Assembly (NCBI GenBank): GCA_902493335.1
Contig: CABUPJ010000044.1
Span: 1 to 29,677 of the forward strand
DNA length: 29,677 nt
Direction: 5' to 3'
From: an uncultured Porphyromonadaceae bacterium
Lineage (GTDB): Bacteria; Bacteroidota; Bacteroidia; Bacteroidales; Muribaculaceae
The stretch's first letter is position 1, and each line of letters opens with the position of its first letter. The position numbers were made by a program, and so were the translations under genes. The notes under the pieces were generated by a model that was not told where the DNA came from, did not search any database, and saw only the letters and a program-made list of their open reading frames with translations. This document shows, in pieces, positions 8,217 to 16,117 of this stretch.

Positions 8217-9467
8217 TTACTTATAGCGCGCCCAGCGGATGAGCTCGACAAAAGACGGTTTCTTGCCGTACATGAAGATGCCGACACGGTAGATCTTGGC
8301 GGCAAGCCACACAAGAAAGATAAACGACAGATAGAGCACGACAAGCGACGTGACAATCTGCCACACCGGAATGCCGAAAGGCAGACGGGCCATCATGACC
8401 ATAGGCGACGTCAACGGCACGATCGAGGCCCACAGCGCCATGGTCGAGTCGGGGTCGTTGACGACGGTCATCGAGAAGACCATGCCGAGAATGATCGGAA
8501 TGACGGCGACACTCTGGAGCTGGCTTGCATCCTGGATGTTGTCGACAGCCGAGCCGATGGCGGCATAGATGGCCGAGAAGAAGAGATAACCGCCGATAAG
8601 GAAGAGAATGAGATAGCCGAAGAGGCTGAGCATATAGCCCGAGTCGCCGAGGACGCCGAAGACCGAGAGCAGGTCGCCGTCGGTGACACCGGCGACGAGC
8701 GAGGGTATGCCCCAGGTCGTCACCGAGCAGATGATGACGGCCCAGATGAGTATCTGAGTGAGGGCGACCAGACCGACGCCGACAATCTTGCCGAGCATGA
8801 GATAGGCGGGCTTGACCGACGAGACGACAATCTCGAGCACACGATTGTTTTTCTCCTCAATGATAGACGTCATGACCATCTGGCCGTAGAGAAGTATAAA
8901 CATATACAGCATCAGCGACATAACCATACCTATTATATAGCTCATGACCGACGAGGTCTCGGAGCTTTCATCCTTGTCGAGGCGGAAGGTCGAGAGCTTG
9001 ACATCGGCGTTGACCTCCTGCATTATCTGGGCAAGATTGGCGATGTTATACTCTTTGAGGCGTATAGACTCGACGGTGTGCTTGATGCTCGACGAAATTT
9101 CGTTTTCGAGCTGCATCGACAGCGAGCCGCGGGTATAGAGCGAGACGTTCGACGGATTTTTGATGATGTCGGCACCGATGACAAGTACGCCGTAGAGATC
9201 TTCGTCGGCCATGAGTTCGTCGAGACTCTTGTCGGTGTCGATAAAGCGGACGCTTTCGTTGTTCTGAAGTGTGCGGCCTATCATGCCCGAGTCGTCGATG
9301 ACGGCGATTTCTTTCTGCTCGGGAGTCGATATCATGGCGATGAGAGCGGGGGCTATCATCAGCAGAATCATAAACAGCGGCGTGAGTATGGTCGAGATTA
9401 TGAAGCTCTTGCGTTTGACACGTTCGAGATATTCGCGGGTGATGATTATTGATAGCGGTGAGTTCAT
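8217..9467 (-). CDS. ABC-2 type transporter permease (NatB-like)
   Basis: A 416-residue membrane protein that should form the channel of a NatAB-like ABC exporter together with the ATPase encoded just upstream. One hydrophobic segment lies near the N terminus (about 22-46), then a soluble region of roughly 120 residues, then five or so membrane spans in the C-terminal half (from about 170 to 390). This matches the ABC2_membrane_3/NatB architecture with a large extracytoplasmic domain. The start codon overlaps the ATPase stop as ATGA (9464-9467), which suggests translational coupling. The substrate is unknown; relatives export sodium, peptides or drugs, and nothing here narrows this. A 415-residue open frame on the opposite strand is a coding shadow. 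Confidence 0.9.
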   Translation of the reverse strand: MNSPLSIIITREYLERVKRKSFIISTILTPLFMILLMIAPALIAMISTPEQKEIAVIDDSGMIGRTLQNNESVRFIDTDKSLDELMADEDLYGVLVIGADIIKNPSNVSLYTRGSLSMQLENEISSSIKHTVESIRLKEYNIANLAQIMQEVNADVKLSTFRLDKDESSETSSVMSYIIGMVMSLMLYMFILLYGQMVMTSIIEEKNNRVLEIVVSSVKPAYLMLGKIVGVGLVALTQILIWAVIICSVTTWGIPSLVAGVTDGDLLSVFGVLGDSGYMLSLFGYLILFLIGGYLFFSAIYAAIGSAVDNIQDASQLQSVAVIPIILGMVFSMTVVNDPDSTMALWASIVPLTSPMVMMARLPFGIPVWQIVTSLVVLYLSFIFLVWLAAKIYRVGIFMYGKKPSFVELIRWARYK

Positions 9468-10405
9468 TGCTGTTGTGACTGGTTAAAGGTTTCTACGGTG
9501 CGGATAAAGATGTCGTTCATTGTGGGCAGCTGCTGTTTGAAGGCTCTGAGGTCGACGGCCGAGTTGACGGCGCCGATGACGTCGCGGAGATCGCCGGCCT
9601 CGTTGAGACGCAGAGACACAGTCTGGAAGCCGTCGCGGTCGAGTCCCTGCATATCGAGGGCGCGGACCATGGGGGTCACAGCCTCGGCGAGTCTGCGCTC
9701 GTCGCCGAGGAAACTGAACTCGTATGTATTGTCGGAGAACTGCCGGCGCAGGTCGCGGACGTCGCCGGTCAGTATGTTGCGCGAGCTGTTGATGAGCGTA
9801 ATTCTATCGCAGAGCTCTTCGACGCTGGCCATATTGTGTGTCGAGAAGATGACCGTGGCTCCCTCGTCGCGCAGCCGCAGAATCTCGCGCTTGAGGATAT
9901 TGGCGTTGATGGGGTCGAAGCCCGAGAACGGCTCGTCGAAGATGAGCAGCTCGGGACGATGGAGAACCGTGACGATAAACTGCACTTTCTGAGCCATGCC
10001 CTTCGAGAGCTCCTCGACTTTCTTATCCCACCAGTCGGCGATTTCGAGACGCTCGAACCACTCTTTGAGAGCCTTCGTCGCCGTGGCGCGGTCGAGACCC
10101 TTGAGACGGGCGAAGAAGACAGCCTGGTCGCCGACCTTCATCTTTTTATAGAGGCCGCGCTCCTCGGGCAGGTAGCCGATGTTGGCGACGTCGGCCTCAC
10201 AGAGCTGATGTCCGTTGAAGGTGACAGTGCCGCTGTCGGGCGCGGTGATATGGTTGATGATACGTATGAGCGTGGTCTTGCCCGCTCCGTTAGGGCCAAG
10301 GAGGCCGTAGACCTTACCGCGGGGAACGGCAATCGACACATCGTCGAGAGCGCGGTGGCGCGTATATGTCTTGACGATATTTTCGGCTGTAAGAATATTT
10401 TCCAT
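9464..10405 (-). CDS. ABC transporter ATP-binding protein (NatA-like)
   Basis: A 313-residue ATPase of an ABC-2 exporter. I place the start at 10405 (MENILTAENIVKTY) because the family's first beta strand begins there; the 32 codons of upstream open frame look non-coding. Motifs: Walker A GPNGAGKTT (37-45), signature LSKGM (133-137) in the usual LSxGQ position, Walker B LLIFDEP (153-159), and the switch histidine in FSTHN (H190). The region after about 215 matches the C-terminal extension (DUF4162-like) seen in NatA-type ATPases. It is the first gene of a two-gene operon with the permease. I could not find a clean promoter in the 205-nt divergent gap upstream. Confidence 0.93.
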   Translation of the reverse strand: MENILTAENIVKTYTRHRALDDVSIAVPRGKVYGLLGPNGAGKTTLIRIINHITAPDSGTVTFNGHQLCEADVANIGYLPEERGLYKKMKVGDQAVFFARLKGLDRATATKALKEWFERLEIADWWDKKVEELSKGMAQKVQFIVTVLHRPELLIFDEPFSGFDPINANILKREILRLRDEGATVIFSTHNMASVEELCDRITLINSSRNILTGDVRDLRRQFSDNTYEFSFLGDERRLAEAVTPMVRALDMQGLDRDGFQTVSLRLNEAGDLRDVIGAVNSAVDLRAFKQQLPTMNDIFIRTVETFNQSQQQ

Positions 10406-10537
10406 TGCTATAAAATAATGATTACGCAAATAAGACGCACAAGCAGGCAATTTATTACACCCTAAGGACAAAAAAATTGCGAAAGTTATACTATTTTCCA
10501 AATTAGCGTCCTATAATTAAAAAATTTCGTAGAAAAA

Positions 10538-10570
10538 CTTGCTTTTCACATTATAATATATGTATATTTG
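10538..10570 (+). promoter_or_regulatory. Candidate promoter of the lipoprotein/radical SAM pair
   Basis: CTTG (10538-10541) is separated by 21 nt from TATATTTG (10563-10570), which matches TAnnTTTG exactly. The -33 element has one mismatch. The start codon follows about 40 nt after the -7 element. Confidence 0.55.
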
Positions 10571-10610
10571 CGAAATAAACCATCAAGTAACTAACTAATC
10601 CTCTGAAACC

Positions 10611-11078
10611 ATGAAAAAAGCAAGCAGCAAGTTCAACAAACTCATCAACGCCATCTTTGCCGTGCTGCTCGCGGCATTAGGTTTTTCGTGCAGTGACGAC
10701 CCGAGCGATGTACCGTGTATGTACGGCACCCCACACGGCGACTTCGAAGTAAAAGGCACCGTCGTAGACGAAAACGGCAAGCCGGTACCCAATGCCAAAA
10801 TCGCTCTCCGCGAAGGCCTCAAAATCAACGGCGAAATTGTTTGGCATGATGCCGAATGGTATCTCAACACAACTTCTGACAATACAGGAACGTATTCGCT
10901 CAAAAGCAGTGGCATGTTTAATAAAGTCCGAATCGTCTGCACACCTCCTGACGAATCACTCGAAGCCGACTCAATCGAAACAAAGGTCGACTTTAAAGAT
11001 GATGGCCGCGACGAATTCTGGTATATCGGCAAAGCCACTGTAGAGCAAGACTTCAAGCTCAAAGCTAAAAAAGACTGA
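10611..11078 (+). CDS. Putative lipoprotein of the radical SAM/lipoprotein pair
   Basis: A 155-residue predicted lipoprotein. The signal peptide ends GFSC with the lipidated cysteine at residue 27, followed by SDD, which suggests surface display. After a short linker with a second cysteine (C36) comes YGTPHGDFEVKG, which leads into a carboxypeptidase-regulatory-like beta domain (about 45-110; GTVVDENGKPVPNAKI, then DNTGTYSL). A third cysteine is C110. It ends only 8 nt before a radical SAM/SPASM gene, and the pair matches what I recall as the rSAM/lipoprotein system of Bacteroidetes (TIGR04134 with TIGR04133). Whether this protein is modified by the enzyme is unproven. The YGTPHGDF segment is the most family-specific part and the natural place to look for a modification. 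Confidence 0.85.
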   Translation: MKKASSKFNKLINAIFAVLLAALGFSCSDDPSDVPCMYGTPHGDFEVKGTVVDENGKPVPNAKIALREGLKINGEIVWHDAEWYLNTTSDNTGTYSLKSSGMFNKVRIVCTPPDESLEADSIETKVDFKDDGRDEFWYIGKATVEQDFKLKAKKD

Positions 11079-11086
11079 CCGCAGCG

Positions 11087-12175
11087 ATGGGCAAACTGTC
11101 ATTGCGCCGGCGCCTCGCCCTTGAAATCGACCGCAAACGCCGCCACATGCTCAACGAAGAGCACCCGCTGACGCAGCTCTTCTGGGAGTGTACGCAGCGC
11201 TGCAACCTCAACTGCCGCCACTGCGGCAGCGACTGCAAAACCTCGTCGGTTGCTCCCGACATGCCGGCCGGCGACTTCCTCAAAGCAATCGACAGCATCC
11301 TGCCGCACGTCGACCGCCACCGGCTCAACATAGTCATCACCGGCGGTGAACCCCTCGTGCGCCGCGACCTCGAAGACGTCGGACTCGAGTTATACCGCCG
11401 CGAACTGCCCTGGGGCATCGTCTCCAACGGCCTGCTGCTCACGCCCCGGCGTTTCGACAGCCTGCGCCGCGCAGGCATCCACAACCTGACGATAAGCCTC
11501 GACGGAGACGAGGACGACCACAACTGGATGCGAGGCAACCCCGAGTCATACCGCCGAGCCATCAGCGCCATCAAGATGGCCGCCGCGGCCGACGACCTCA
11601 ACTTCGACGTCGTCACCTGCGTCAACCGCCGCACCATCGGCAAGCTGCCCGAAATCGCCGCGCGCCTCGAAGAAGCCGGCGTCAGAAACTGGCGTCTCTT
11701 CACCATCTCCCCCTCGGGACGCGCCCGCCAATACCCCGAATTCAGCCTCACCTCAGATGAATTCGTCGCGCTGATGGAATACATCAAGGCCAAGCGACTC
11801 GCCGGCGGCATCAGACCCTCATACTGCTGCGAAGGCTTTCTCGGCGACTACGAAGGCGACGTACGCAGCCATTTCTTCCGCTGCACCGCCGGCGTGACTA
11901 CCGGCTCGATACTCATCGACGGCTCTATTGCCGCCTGCCCGAGCATCCGTGCCAATTATACCCAGGGCAACATCTACGCCGACGACTTCTGGGACGTATG
12001 GCAGAACCGCTATCGGCAATACCGCGACCACAGCTGGATGAAAACAGGCATCTGCGCCGACTGCGACATGTTCCGCTACTGCGAGGGCAACGGCTTCCAC
12101 CTGCGCGAAGAAGACGGCAGCATCAAACACTGCTACTACCACACGGCACTCGACCGCAAAAACAGCGCCGACTGA
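11087..12175 (+). CDS. Radical SAM/SPASM enzyme of the rSAM/lipoprotein pair
   Basis: A 362-residue radical SAM protein. The SAM cluster motif is CNLNCRHC (C39, C43, C46), preceded by C35. GGEPL near residue 86 is the SAM-binding glycine motif. The C-terminal third is cysteine-rich (C247, C248, C266, C284, C323, C326, C332, C349) with the ICADCDMFRYCEG pattern of a SPASM domain, which would hold extra iron-sulfur clusters. SPASM enzymes usually modify ribosomally made peptides or proteins, or mature sulfatases. It matches my memory of TIGR04133, a family found next to the small lipoprotein encoded 8 nt upstream, so the lipoprotein is the obvious candidate substrate. Because the enzyme is cytoplasmic, any modification would have to precede export. 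The reaction is unknown. Confidence 0.9.
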   Translation: MGKLSLRRRLALEIDRKRRHMLNEEHPLTQLFWECTQRCNLNCRHCGSDCKTSSVAPDMPAGDFLKAIDSILPHVDRHRLNIVITGGEPLVRRDLEDVGLELYRRELPWGIVSNGLLLTPRRFDSLRRAGIHNLTISLDGDEDDHNWMRGNPESYRRAISAIKMAAAADDLNFDVVTCVNRRTIGKLPEIAARLEEAGVRNWRLFTISPSGRARQYPEFSLTSDEFVALMEYIKAKRLAGGIRPSYCCEGFLGDYEGDVRSHFFRCTAGVTTGSILIDGSIAACPSIRANYTQGNIYADDFWDVWQNRYRQYRDHSWMKTGICADCDMFRYCEGNGFHLREEDGSIKHCYYHTALDRKNSAD

Positions 12176-12224
12176 GACAAAAACCACAATGTCAATAAAA
12201 ATTATTGAAAAACAGATGTAAAAA

Positions 12225-12256
12225 TTTGGCGGAGTGATAAAAAATAAGTTACTTTG
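12225..12256 (+). promoter_or_regulatory. Candidate promoter of the rpmB operon
   Basis: TTTG (12225-12228), a 20-nt spacer, then TTACTTTG (12249-12256), one mismatch from TAnnTTTG. The predicted leader is about 130 nt, with a GC-rich first half that can fold (GGCT/AGCC and GCCG/CGGC pairings) and an A-rich stretch just before the start codon, typical for Bacteroidetes translation starts. Confidence 0.6.
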
Positions 12257-12391
12257 CACTCTGTTTTGTGGCTCTTGCTAAAAAGCCGCCGTGGAAAGAT
12301 GCACCCGGCGACGATATGAGGACGGCAAACGAGCACACCTGACACGCTAATTAACAAACAAGAAAAAATAAGATAAACCAGTAAAACAGCC

Positions 12392-12655
12392 ATGTCAAAG
12401 ATTTGTCAAATTACCGGTAAAAAAGCACTTGTGGGCAACAACGTCTCACACTCGAAGCGTCGCACAAAACGCAAATTCAACGTCAACCTCTTCAACAAGA
12501 AATTCTACTGGGTTGAACAAGGCATCTGGATCAGCCTGACTATCTCAGCCGCCGGTCTGCGCACAATCAACAAGCTCGGCCTCAACGCAGCTATCACAAA
12601 AGCTTACGAGCAGGGATATTTAAACGATAACGACATTAAATTCATAGGATTCTAA
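12392..12655 (+). CDS. rpmB: 50S ribosomal protein L28
   Basis: An 87-residue L28. The N terminus reads MSKICQITGKK, followed by VGNNVSHSKRRTKRKF, the family hallmark, and it ends in a short acidic and hydrophobic tail. It is a component of the large ribosomal subunit. First of three small genes in the order rpmB, rpmG, DUF4295, separated by 4 and 11 nt, so one transcript is expected from the promoter at 12225-12256. Confidence 0.98.
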   Translation: MSKICQITGKKALVGNNVSHSKRRTKRKFNVNLFNKKFYWVEQGIWISLTISAAGLRTINKLGLNAAITKAYEQGYLNDNDIKFIGF

Positions 12656-12659
12656 GAAG

Positions 12660-12848
12660 ATGGCAAAGAAAGCAAAAGGTAATCGCGTGCAGGTTATCCT
12701 CGAATGCACCGAACACAAGGCAAGCGGTATGCCCGGCACATCACGATATATCACTACCAAAAACCGCAAGAACACAACAGAGAGACTTGAGCTTAAGAAA
12801 TACAACCCCATCCTTAAGCGTGTAACCGTTCACAAAGAAATAAAATAA
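12660..12848 (+). CDS. rpmG: 50S ribosomal protein L33
   Basis: A 62-residue L33. MAKKAKGNRVQVILECTEHK is followed by SRYITTKNRKNT and a lysine-rich end with LKKYNP, matching the family. It has only a single cysteine, so it looks like the zinc-free form. It begins 4 nt after the rpmB stop codon. Confidence 0.98.
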   Translation: MAKKAKGNRVQVILECTEHKASGMPGTSRYITTKNRKNTTERLELKKYNPILKRVTVHKEIK

Positions 12849-12859
12849 GGCACTGAGAT

Positions 12860-13009
12860 ATGGCAAAGAAAACCGTCGCATCACTTCAGAAAGGTGAAGG
12901 CCGCACATACAGCAAAGTCATCAAAATGGTGAAATCTCCCAAGACAGGCGCTTACGTCTTCAAAGAAGACATGGTTCCCAACGACGCTGTAAAAGACGCC
13001 CTCAAATAA
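12860..13009 (+). CDS. DUF4295 family small protein (possible ribosomal protein bL38)
   Basis: A 49-residue basic protein beginning MAKKTVASLQKGEGR, with KVIKMVKSPKTGAYVFKE in the middle and ending VKDALK. It starts 11 nt after rpmG. The sequence and position match DUF4295, a Bacteroidetes family found directly after rpmG. I recall that a cryo-EM structure of the Flavobacterium johnsoniae ribosome assigned a protein of this family to the large subunit as bL38; I cannot verify this here. Membership in the ribosomal operon and the strongly basic composition fit a ribosome-bound role. Confidence 0.93.
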   Translation: MAKKTVASLQKGEGRTYSKVIKMVKSPKTGAYVFKEDMVPNDAVKDALK

Positions 13010-13125
13010 GAAATCACGCCAATCGGCAAACAATACTCTGACGGCTCAAAACCCGTCAACACGACTCCCGACCCGGTCACAGCTGCGCCGGGAGCCGCCG
13101 TTTCCGCCCCAATGCGATTAAGTCA

Positions 13126-13366
13126 AACTATAATTGTCTGAAAGACAATATTTATCTCGTAACCGGGTACACCGGAGCGCAGCGTAGGTGTGCCCGGAAA
13201 GCTGCCGTCCCACGGATGATGTCTGTAAGACATCGAAAAATGACCATCTTTGGTTAAATCGATGTCCTCCAGACATCTAAATCCATATATAGCTTACCGG
13301 GCACATCTCGGCCCGATGGTCCTCGATGTACCCGGTTATGAACTCGCAGACGTCCTGGTGGACGTC
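13126..13366 (-). repeat. About 240-nt hairpin array, copy B (inverted)
   Basis: This is the reverse-complement relative of 170-412. It keeps the same order of hairpins: 13133-13149 (ATTGTCT-GAA-AGACAAT), CCGGGTACACC/GGTGTGCCCGG near 13164-13199, 13218-13234 (GATGTCT-GTA-AGACATC), 13261-13277 (GATGTC/AGACATC, one mismatch), GGGCACATC/GATGTACCC near 13299-13334, and 13349-13366 (GACGTCC/GGACGTC). Spacer sequences have diverged more than the stems. Confidence 0.8.
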
Positions 13367-13373
13367 GAACCCC

Positions 13374-13408
13374 TAATTGCTAATTCCTAATTGCTCATTA
13401 CTAATTCC
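13374..13408 (+). repeat. Five tandem degenerate heptamers
   Basis: TAATTGC, TAATTCC, TAATTGC, TCATTAC, TAATTCC run without gaps. It is a short 7-bp-period array next to the hairpin array; no function is evident. Confidence 0.7.
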
Positions 13409-13424
13409 ACTCGGCGCCCCTGCT

Positions 13425-13456
13425 GTTGCATATTTGGGCGAGAAATATTAACTTTG
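13425..13456 (+). promoter_or_regulatory. Candidate promoter of the class A PBP gene
   Basis: GTTG (13425-13428, one mismatch to TTTG), a 20-nt spacer and TAACTTTG (13449-13456, perfect -7 match). The start codon follows 23 nt later, giving a short leader of roughly 17-20 nt. Confidence 0.6.
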
Positions 13457-13479
13457 TAAGTTAATTTTACCATATCACT

Positions 13480-15882
13480 ATGGCAACGACAAATAAATCA
13501 GCATCAAAGACTTCGTCGTCGACGAGTGCGACAGCTATCAAGCCCCGCACAAAAAAAATAATCATACGCCTCTGGATCATCTTCGCTGCCCTTGTGGCCT
13601 GCGCCGTCATATTCTTCATCATGGCCTACAACGGCCTCGTAGGCTACATGCCGCCGATTGAAGAACTGAAAAATCCTCAGGACAAATTCGCCTCCGTCGT
13701 CTACACTGCCGACGGCGTCGAAATCGGCCGCTACTTCCGCAGCACAGGCAACCGCGTCTACGCCGACTTCGACGAGATATCGCCAAATGTCATCAACGCC
13801 CTTATAGCCACTGAAGACTCACGCTTCAGAGACCACTCTGGCATCGATGCCCGCGCCCTGACTCGCGTTGCCGTCAAGACACTCCTGCTTCAGCAGAAAA
13901 ATGCCGGCGGCGGCTCGACTATCACCCAGCAGCTTGCAAAGCAGCTGTATACCCCTCCGAGCAGCAATCTCCTCTCGCGCGCACTTCAGAAACCAGTCGA
14001 ATGGATGATAGCCACGAAACTCGAACGCTTCTACTCGAAGGACGAGATTCTCAAGATGTATCTCAACCAGTTTGACTTCCTCTATAATGCCGTCGGCATC
14101 AAGTCGGCAGCAAAGATTTACTTCAACAAAGAAGCTTCAGACCTCAGCATCGAGGAGGCCGCAACCCTCGTAGGCATGGCCAAAAACCCCTCGTACTTCA
14201 ACCCTGTCCGCCACAACGAGCGCACCCGCCTGCGCCGCAACACCGTGCTCGAACAGATGTATAAGGCCGACATGCTCACACGCGCCGAACTCGACTCTCT
14301 CTCTGCCCTGCCGCTTACTCTCGATTTCCACCGCGTTGACCACAAAGAAGGCCTCGCCCCATACTTTCGCGAAGAGCTACGCCGCTATCTGACGGCCAAA
14401 AAGCCCGTGAAGAGCGATTATCCGTCGTGGGACGCACAGAAATTCACCGACGACTCAATAGCCTGGGAAACAAACCCGCTATACGGCTGGATAGAAAAGA
14501 ACCCCAAAGCCGACGGCACCAACTATGACATCTACAACGACGGCCTCAAAATCTACACCACACTCGACTCGAGAATGCAGACCTACGCCGAGCAGGCCGT
14601 CAACGAACACATGCGCAGCCTCCAGCAGCAGTTCTTCCGCGAGAAGCGCAATTCGTCGACAGCACCCTATTCGTCAAATCCGGCCGAGCTGACATCCGAC
14701 CTGCGCCAGAAGCTGATTGACAATGCTATCCGCCAGAGCGAACGCCACCGTGTCGGCAAAGTCGCCGGCAAAAGCGAGAGCGAGATACGCCGCGAGTTCG
14801 ACGTTCCAGTCGAGATGACCGTCTTCAGCTATGACGGCCCAGTCGACACAGTGATGACCCCTCTCGACTCACTGCTCTACACCAAACACTTCCTTCGCAC
14901 GGGATTCATGTCGATGGACCCGAAAACCGGTTATGTCAAGGCCTATGTCGGCGGTCCCGACTTCAAATTCTTCCAGTATGACATGGTTTCTACCGGCCGC
15001 CGTCAGGTCGGTTCTACGATAAAGCCATTCCTCTACACCTATGCGATGGAGTCTGACTTCACGCCCTGCGACATGTTCCTCAACGAACAGCCGACATACA
15101 CCGACGAAAACGGCCGCCCCTGGTCACCACGCAACTCCGGCACAGCTCGCATCGGCGAGATGGTCGATCTCAAATGGGCCCTCACCAACTCAAACAACTG
15201 GATTTCGGCACGCCTGATGGCACAGCTCAGCCCCGCCGAGCTCGTCAAGCGCATGCACAGCTACGGCATCACCAACCGCCTCCCGGCCGTGATGTCACTC
15301 TGCCTCGGTCCCTGCGAAGTATCTGTCAAGGAGATGGTCACGGCCTATACAGCCTATGCCAACAAAGGCATGCGTGTCGACCCGATGTTCGTCACAGCCA
15401 TCGCAGACGCCAACGGCAACATCATCAGCGACTTCACACCGATACACACCGAAGTCATAACCGAGAAAGGCTACTGGCGCATCCTCTCGATGTTACTCAA
15501 CGTCGTCGACTATGGCACAGGCAATCGTCTGCGCCGTCCGCCCTATAACATCACCGCTCAGATGGGCGGCAAGACCGGCACAACCAACTTCAATGCCGAC
15601 GGCTGGTTCATGGGCTTTACCCCCGACCTCGTCTCCGGCGTATGGGTCGGCGGCGACGAGCGCTACATCCACTTCAACAACATGGCCCAGGGCCAGGGTG
15701 CATCAATGGCTCTGCCCGTCTACGGCAAATATATCACCAAAGTATATGCCGACAAGACCCTGCCCTACAGCCAGGAATCACGCTTCACCTTCCCCGCCGA
15801 CATCAACCTCTGCGAAGGCGAATACTACGGCGAGGAAATCCCCGAAGAAGTCGACGAATCAATCTCCGGCGCGTTTGATTAA
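13480..15882 (+). CDS. Class A penicillin-binding protein (PBP1A-like)
   Basis: An 800-residue bifunctional peptidoglycan synthase of the inner membrane. A short Ser/Thr/Lys-rich cytoplasmic tail precedes one membrane span (about 26-49). The glycosyltransferase (GT51) domain shows ATEDSRFRDHSGID with catalytic E112 and GGSTITQQLAK (144-154). The transpeptidase domain has the active-site serine in STIKP (S512), the SNN motif (S571-N573) and KTGTT (K698). Length and domain order are normal for Bacteroidetes. It is monocistronic, with a promoter at 13425-13456 and repeat-filled gaps on both sides. I expect it to polymerise and cross-link glycan strands. The family call is firm; orthology to one specific PBP1 is not. 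Confidence 0.97.
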   Translation: MATTNKSASKTSSSTSATAIKPRTKKIIIRLWIIFAALVACAVIFFIMAYNGLVGYMPPIEELKNPQDKFASVVYTADGVEIGRYFRSTGNRVYADFDEISPNVINALIATEDSRFRDHSGIDARALTRVAVKTLLLQQKNAGGGSTITQQLAKQLYTPPSSNLLSRALQKPVEWMIATKLERFYSKDEILKMYLNQFDFLYNAVGIKSAAKIYFNKEASDLSIEEAATLVGMAKNPSYFNPVRHNERTRLRRNTVLEQMYKADMLTRAELDSLSALPLTLDFHRVDHKEGLAPYFREELRRYLTAKKPVKSDYPSWDAQKFTDDSIAWETNPLYGWIEKNPKADGTNYDIYNDGLKIYTTLDSRMQTYAEQAVNEHMRSLQQQFFREKRNSSTAPYSSNPAELTSDLRQKLIDNAIRQSERHRVGKVAGKSESEIRREFDVPVEMTVFSYDGPVDTVMTPLDSLLYTKHFLRTGFMSMDPKTGYVKAYVGGPDFKFFQYDMVSTGRRQVGSTIKPFLYTYAMESDFTPCDMFLNEQPTYTDENGRPWSPRNSGTARIGEMVDLKWALTNSNNWISARLMAQLSPAELVKRMHSYGITNRLPAVMSLCLGPCEVSVKEMVTAYTAYANKGMRVDPMFVTAIADANGNIISDFTPIHTEVITEKGYWRILSMLLNVVDYGTGNRLRRPPYNITAQMGGKTGTTNFNADGWFMGFTPDLVSGVWVGGDERYIHFNNMAQGQGASMALPVYGKYITKVYADKTLPYSQESRFTFPADINLCEGEYYGEEIPEEVDESISGAFD

Positions 15883-15910
15883 GTAGCCCGGTATGCGATA
15901 GGCCATGGAC

Positions 15911-15928
15911 CAAGGGCTTCAGCCCTTG
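15911..15928 (-). repeat. Hairpin word, inverted copy
   Basis: CAAGGGCTTCAGCCCTTG is the reverse complement of the word at 633-650 and 29523-29540. It is preceded by ATGGACC, the reverse of the GGTCCAT that follows the copy at 44-61, so the flanks are conserved as well. Confidence 0.85.
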
Positions 15929-15966
15929 GAGCACCCTCGAATCGCCCCTCGCGAAGCGTCAGGGAT

Positions 15967-15988
15967 GCGATAGGCTCCCGCCTATCGC
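15967..15988. repeat. Nine-bp hairpin GCGATAGGC-TCCC-GCCTATCGC
   Basis: A perfect 9-bp stem with a TCCC loop. The leading GGATGCG matches the start of the hairpin at 1-20 and 592-611, but the rest of the stem has a different sequence. No T run follows, so it is not an obvious terminator. Confidence 0.8.
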
Positions 15989-16053
15989 AGTGTCGCTCAA
16001 GTTATTACACCCACAGCCAGGAGACTGCGGGCTCCCAGGGCGCCTCATCGTCC

Positions 16054-16107
16054 GACCTGTCTGACTCGTCTGACCCGTCAGACTTGTCAGACCCGTCAGA
16101 CCCCTCA
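16054..16107 (+). repeat. Six tandem 9-bp repeats (consensus GACCCGTCA)
   Basis: The units are GACCTGTCT, GACTCGTCT, GACCCGTCA, GACTTGTCA, GACCCGTCA and GACCCCTCA, contiguous. Because GAC/GTC recurs in opposite senses, the array can also fold into alternative hairpins. Confidence 0.85.
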
Positions 16108-16117
16108 CCCTCAAAAG

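Larger units (their letters stand above)
13010..13479. repeat. Repeat-rich intergenic region before the class A PBP
   Basis: 470 nt with no gene I can support. Just after the DUF4295 stop there are weak inverted repeats (TGACGG/CCGTCA at about 13040-13060 and CTCCCG/CGGGAG further on) that might end the ribosomal transcript, without a T run. Then comes the inverted hairpin array (13126-13366), five degenerate heptamers (13374-13408) and the promoter of the penicillin-binding protein gene (13425-13456). Confidence 0.75.

Noticed and set aside
8205..9452. 415-codon open frame on the plus strand, opposite the ABC permease
   Set aside because: It lies fully antisense to a protein with clear membrane segments. 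Its product is a run of charged residues (Asp, Arg, His, Glu) of the kind produced by reading GC-biased codons backwards. It has no family features.
10406..10501. Upstream extension of the ABC ATPase by 32 codons
   Set aside because: The family's first strand starts at the internal ATG (10405), and the upstream codons look non-coding and include intergenic AT-rich sequence.
10611..12175. Could the radical SAM gene be a sulfatase-maturing enzyme or PqqE-type enzyme?
   Set aside because: No sulfatase or PQQ precursor lies nearby. The adjacent lipoprotein with its YGTPHGDF stretch fits the rSAM/lipoprotein pairing better.
16054..16107. Could the tandem 9-mers be a CRISPR array?
   Set aside because: The units are contiguous 9-mers without spacers, and no cas gene is present.
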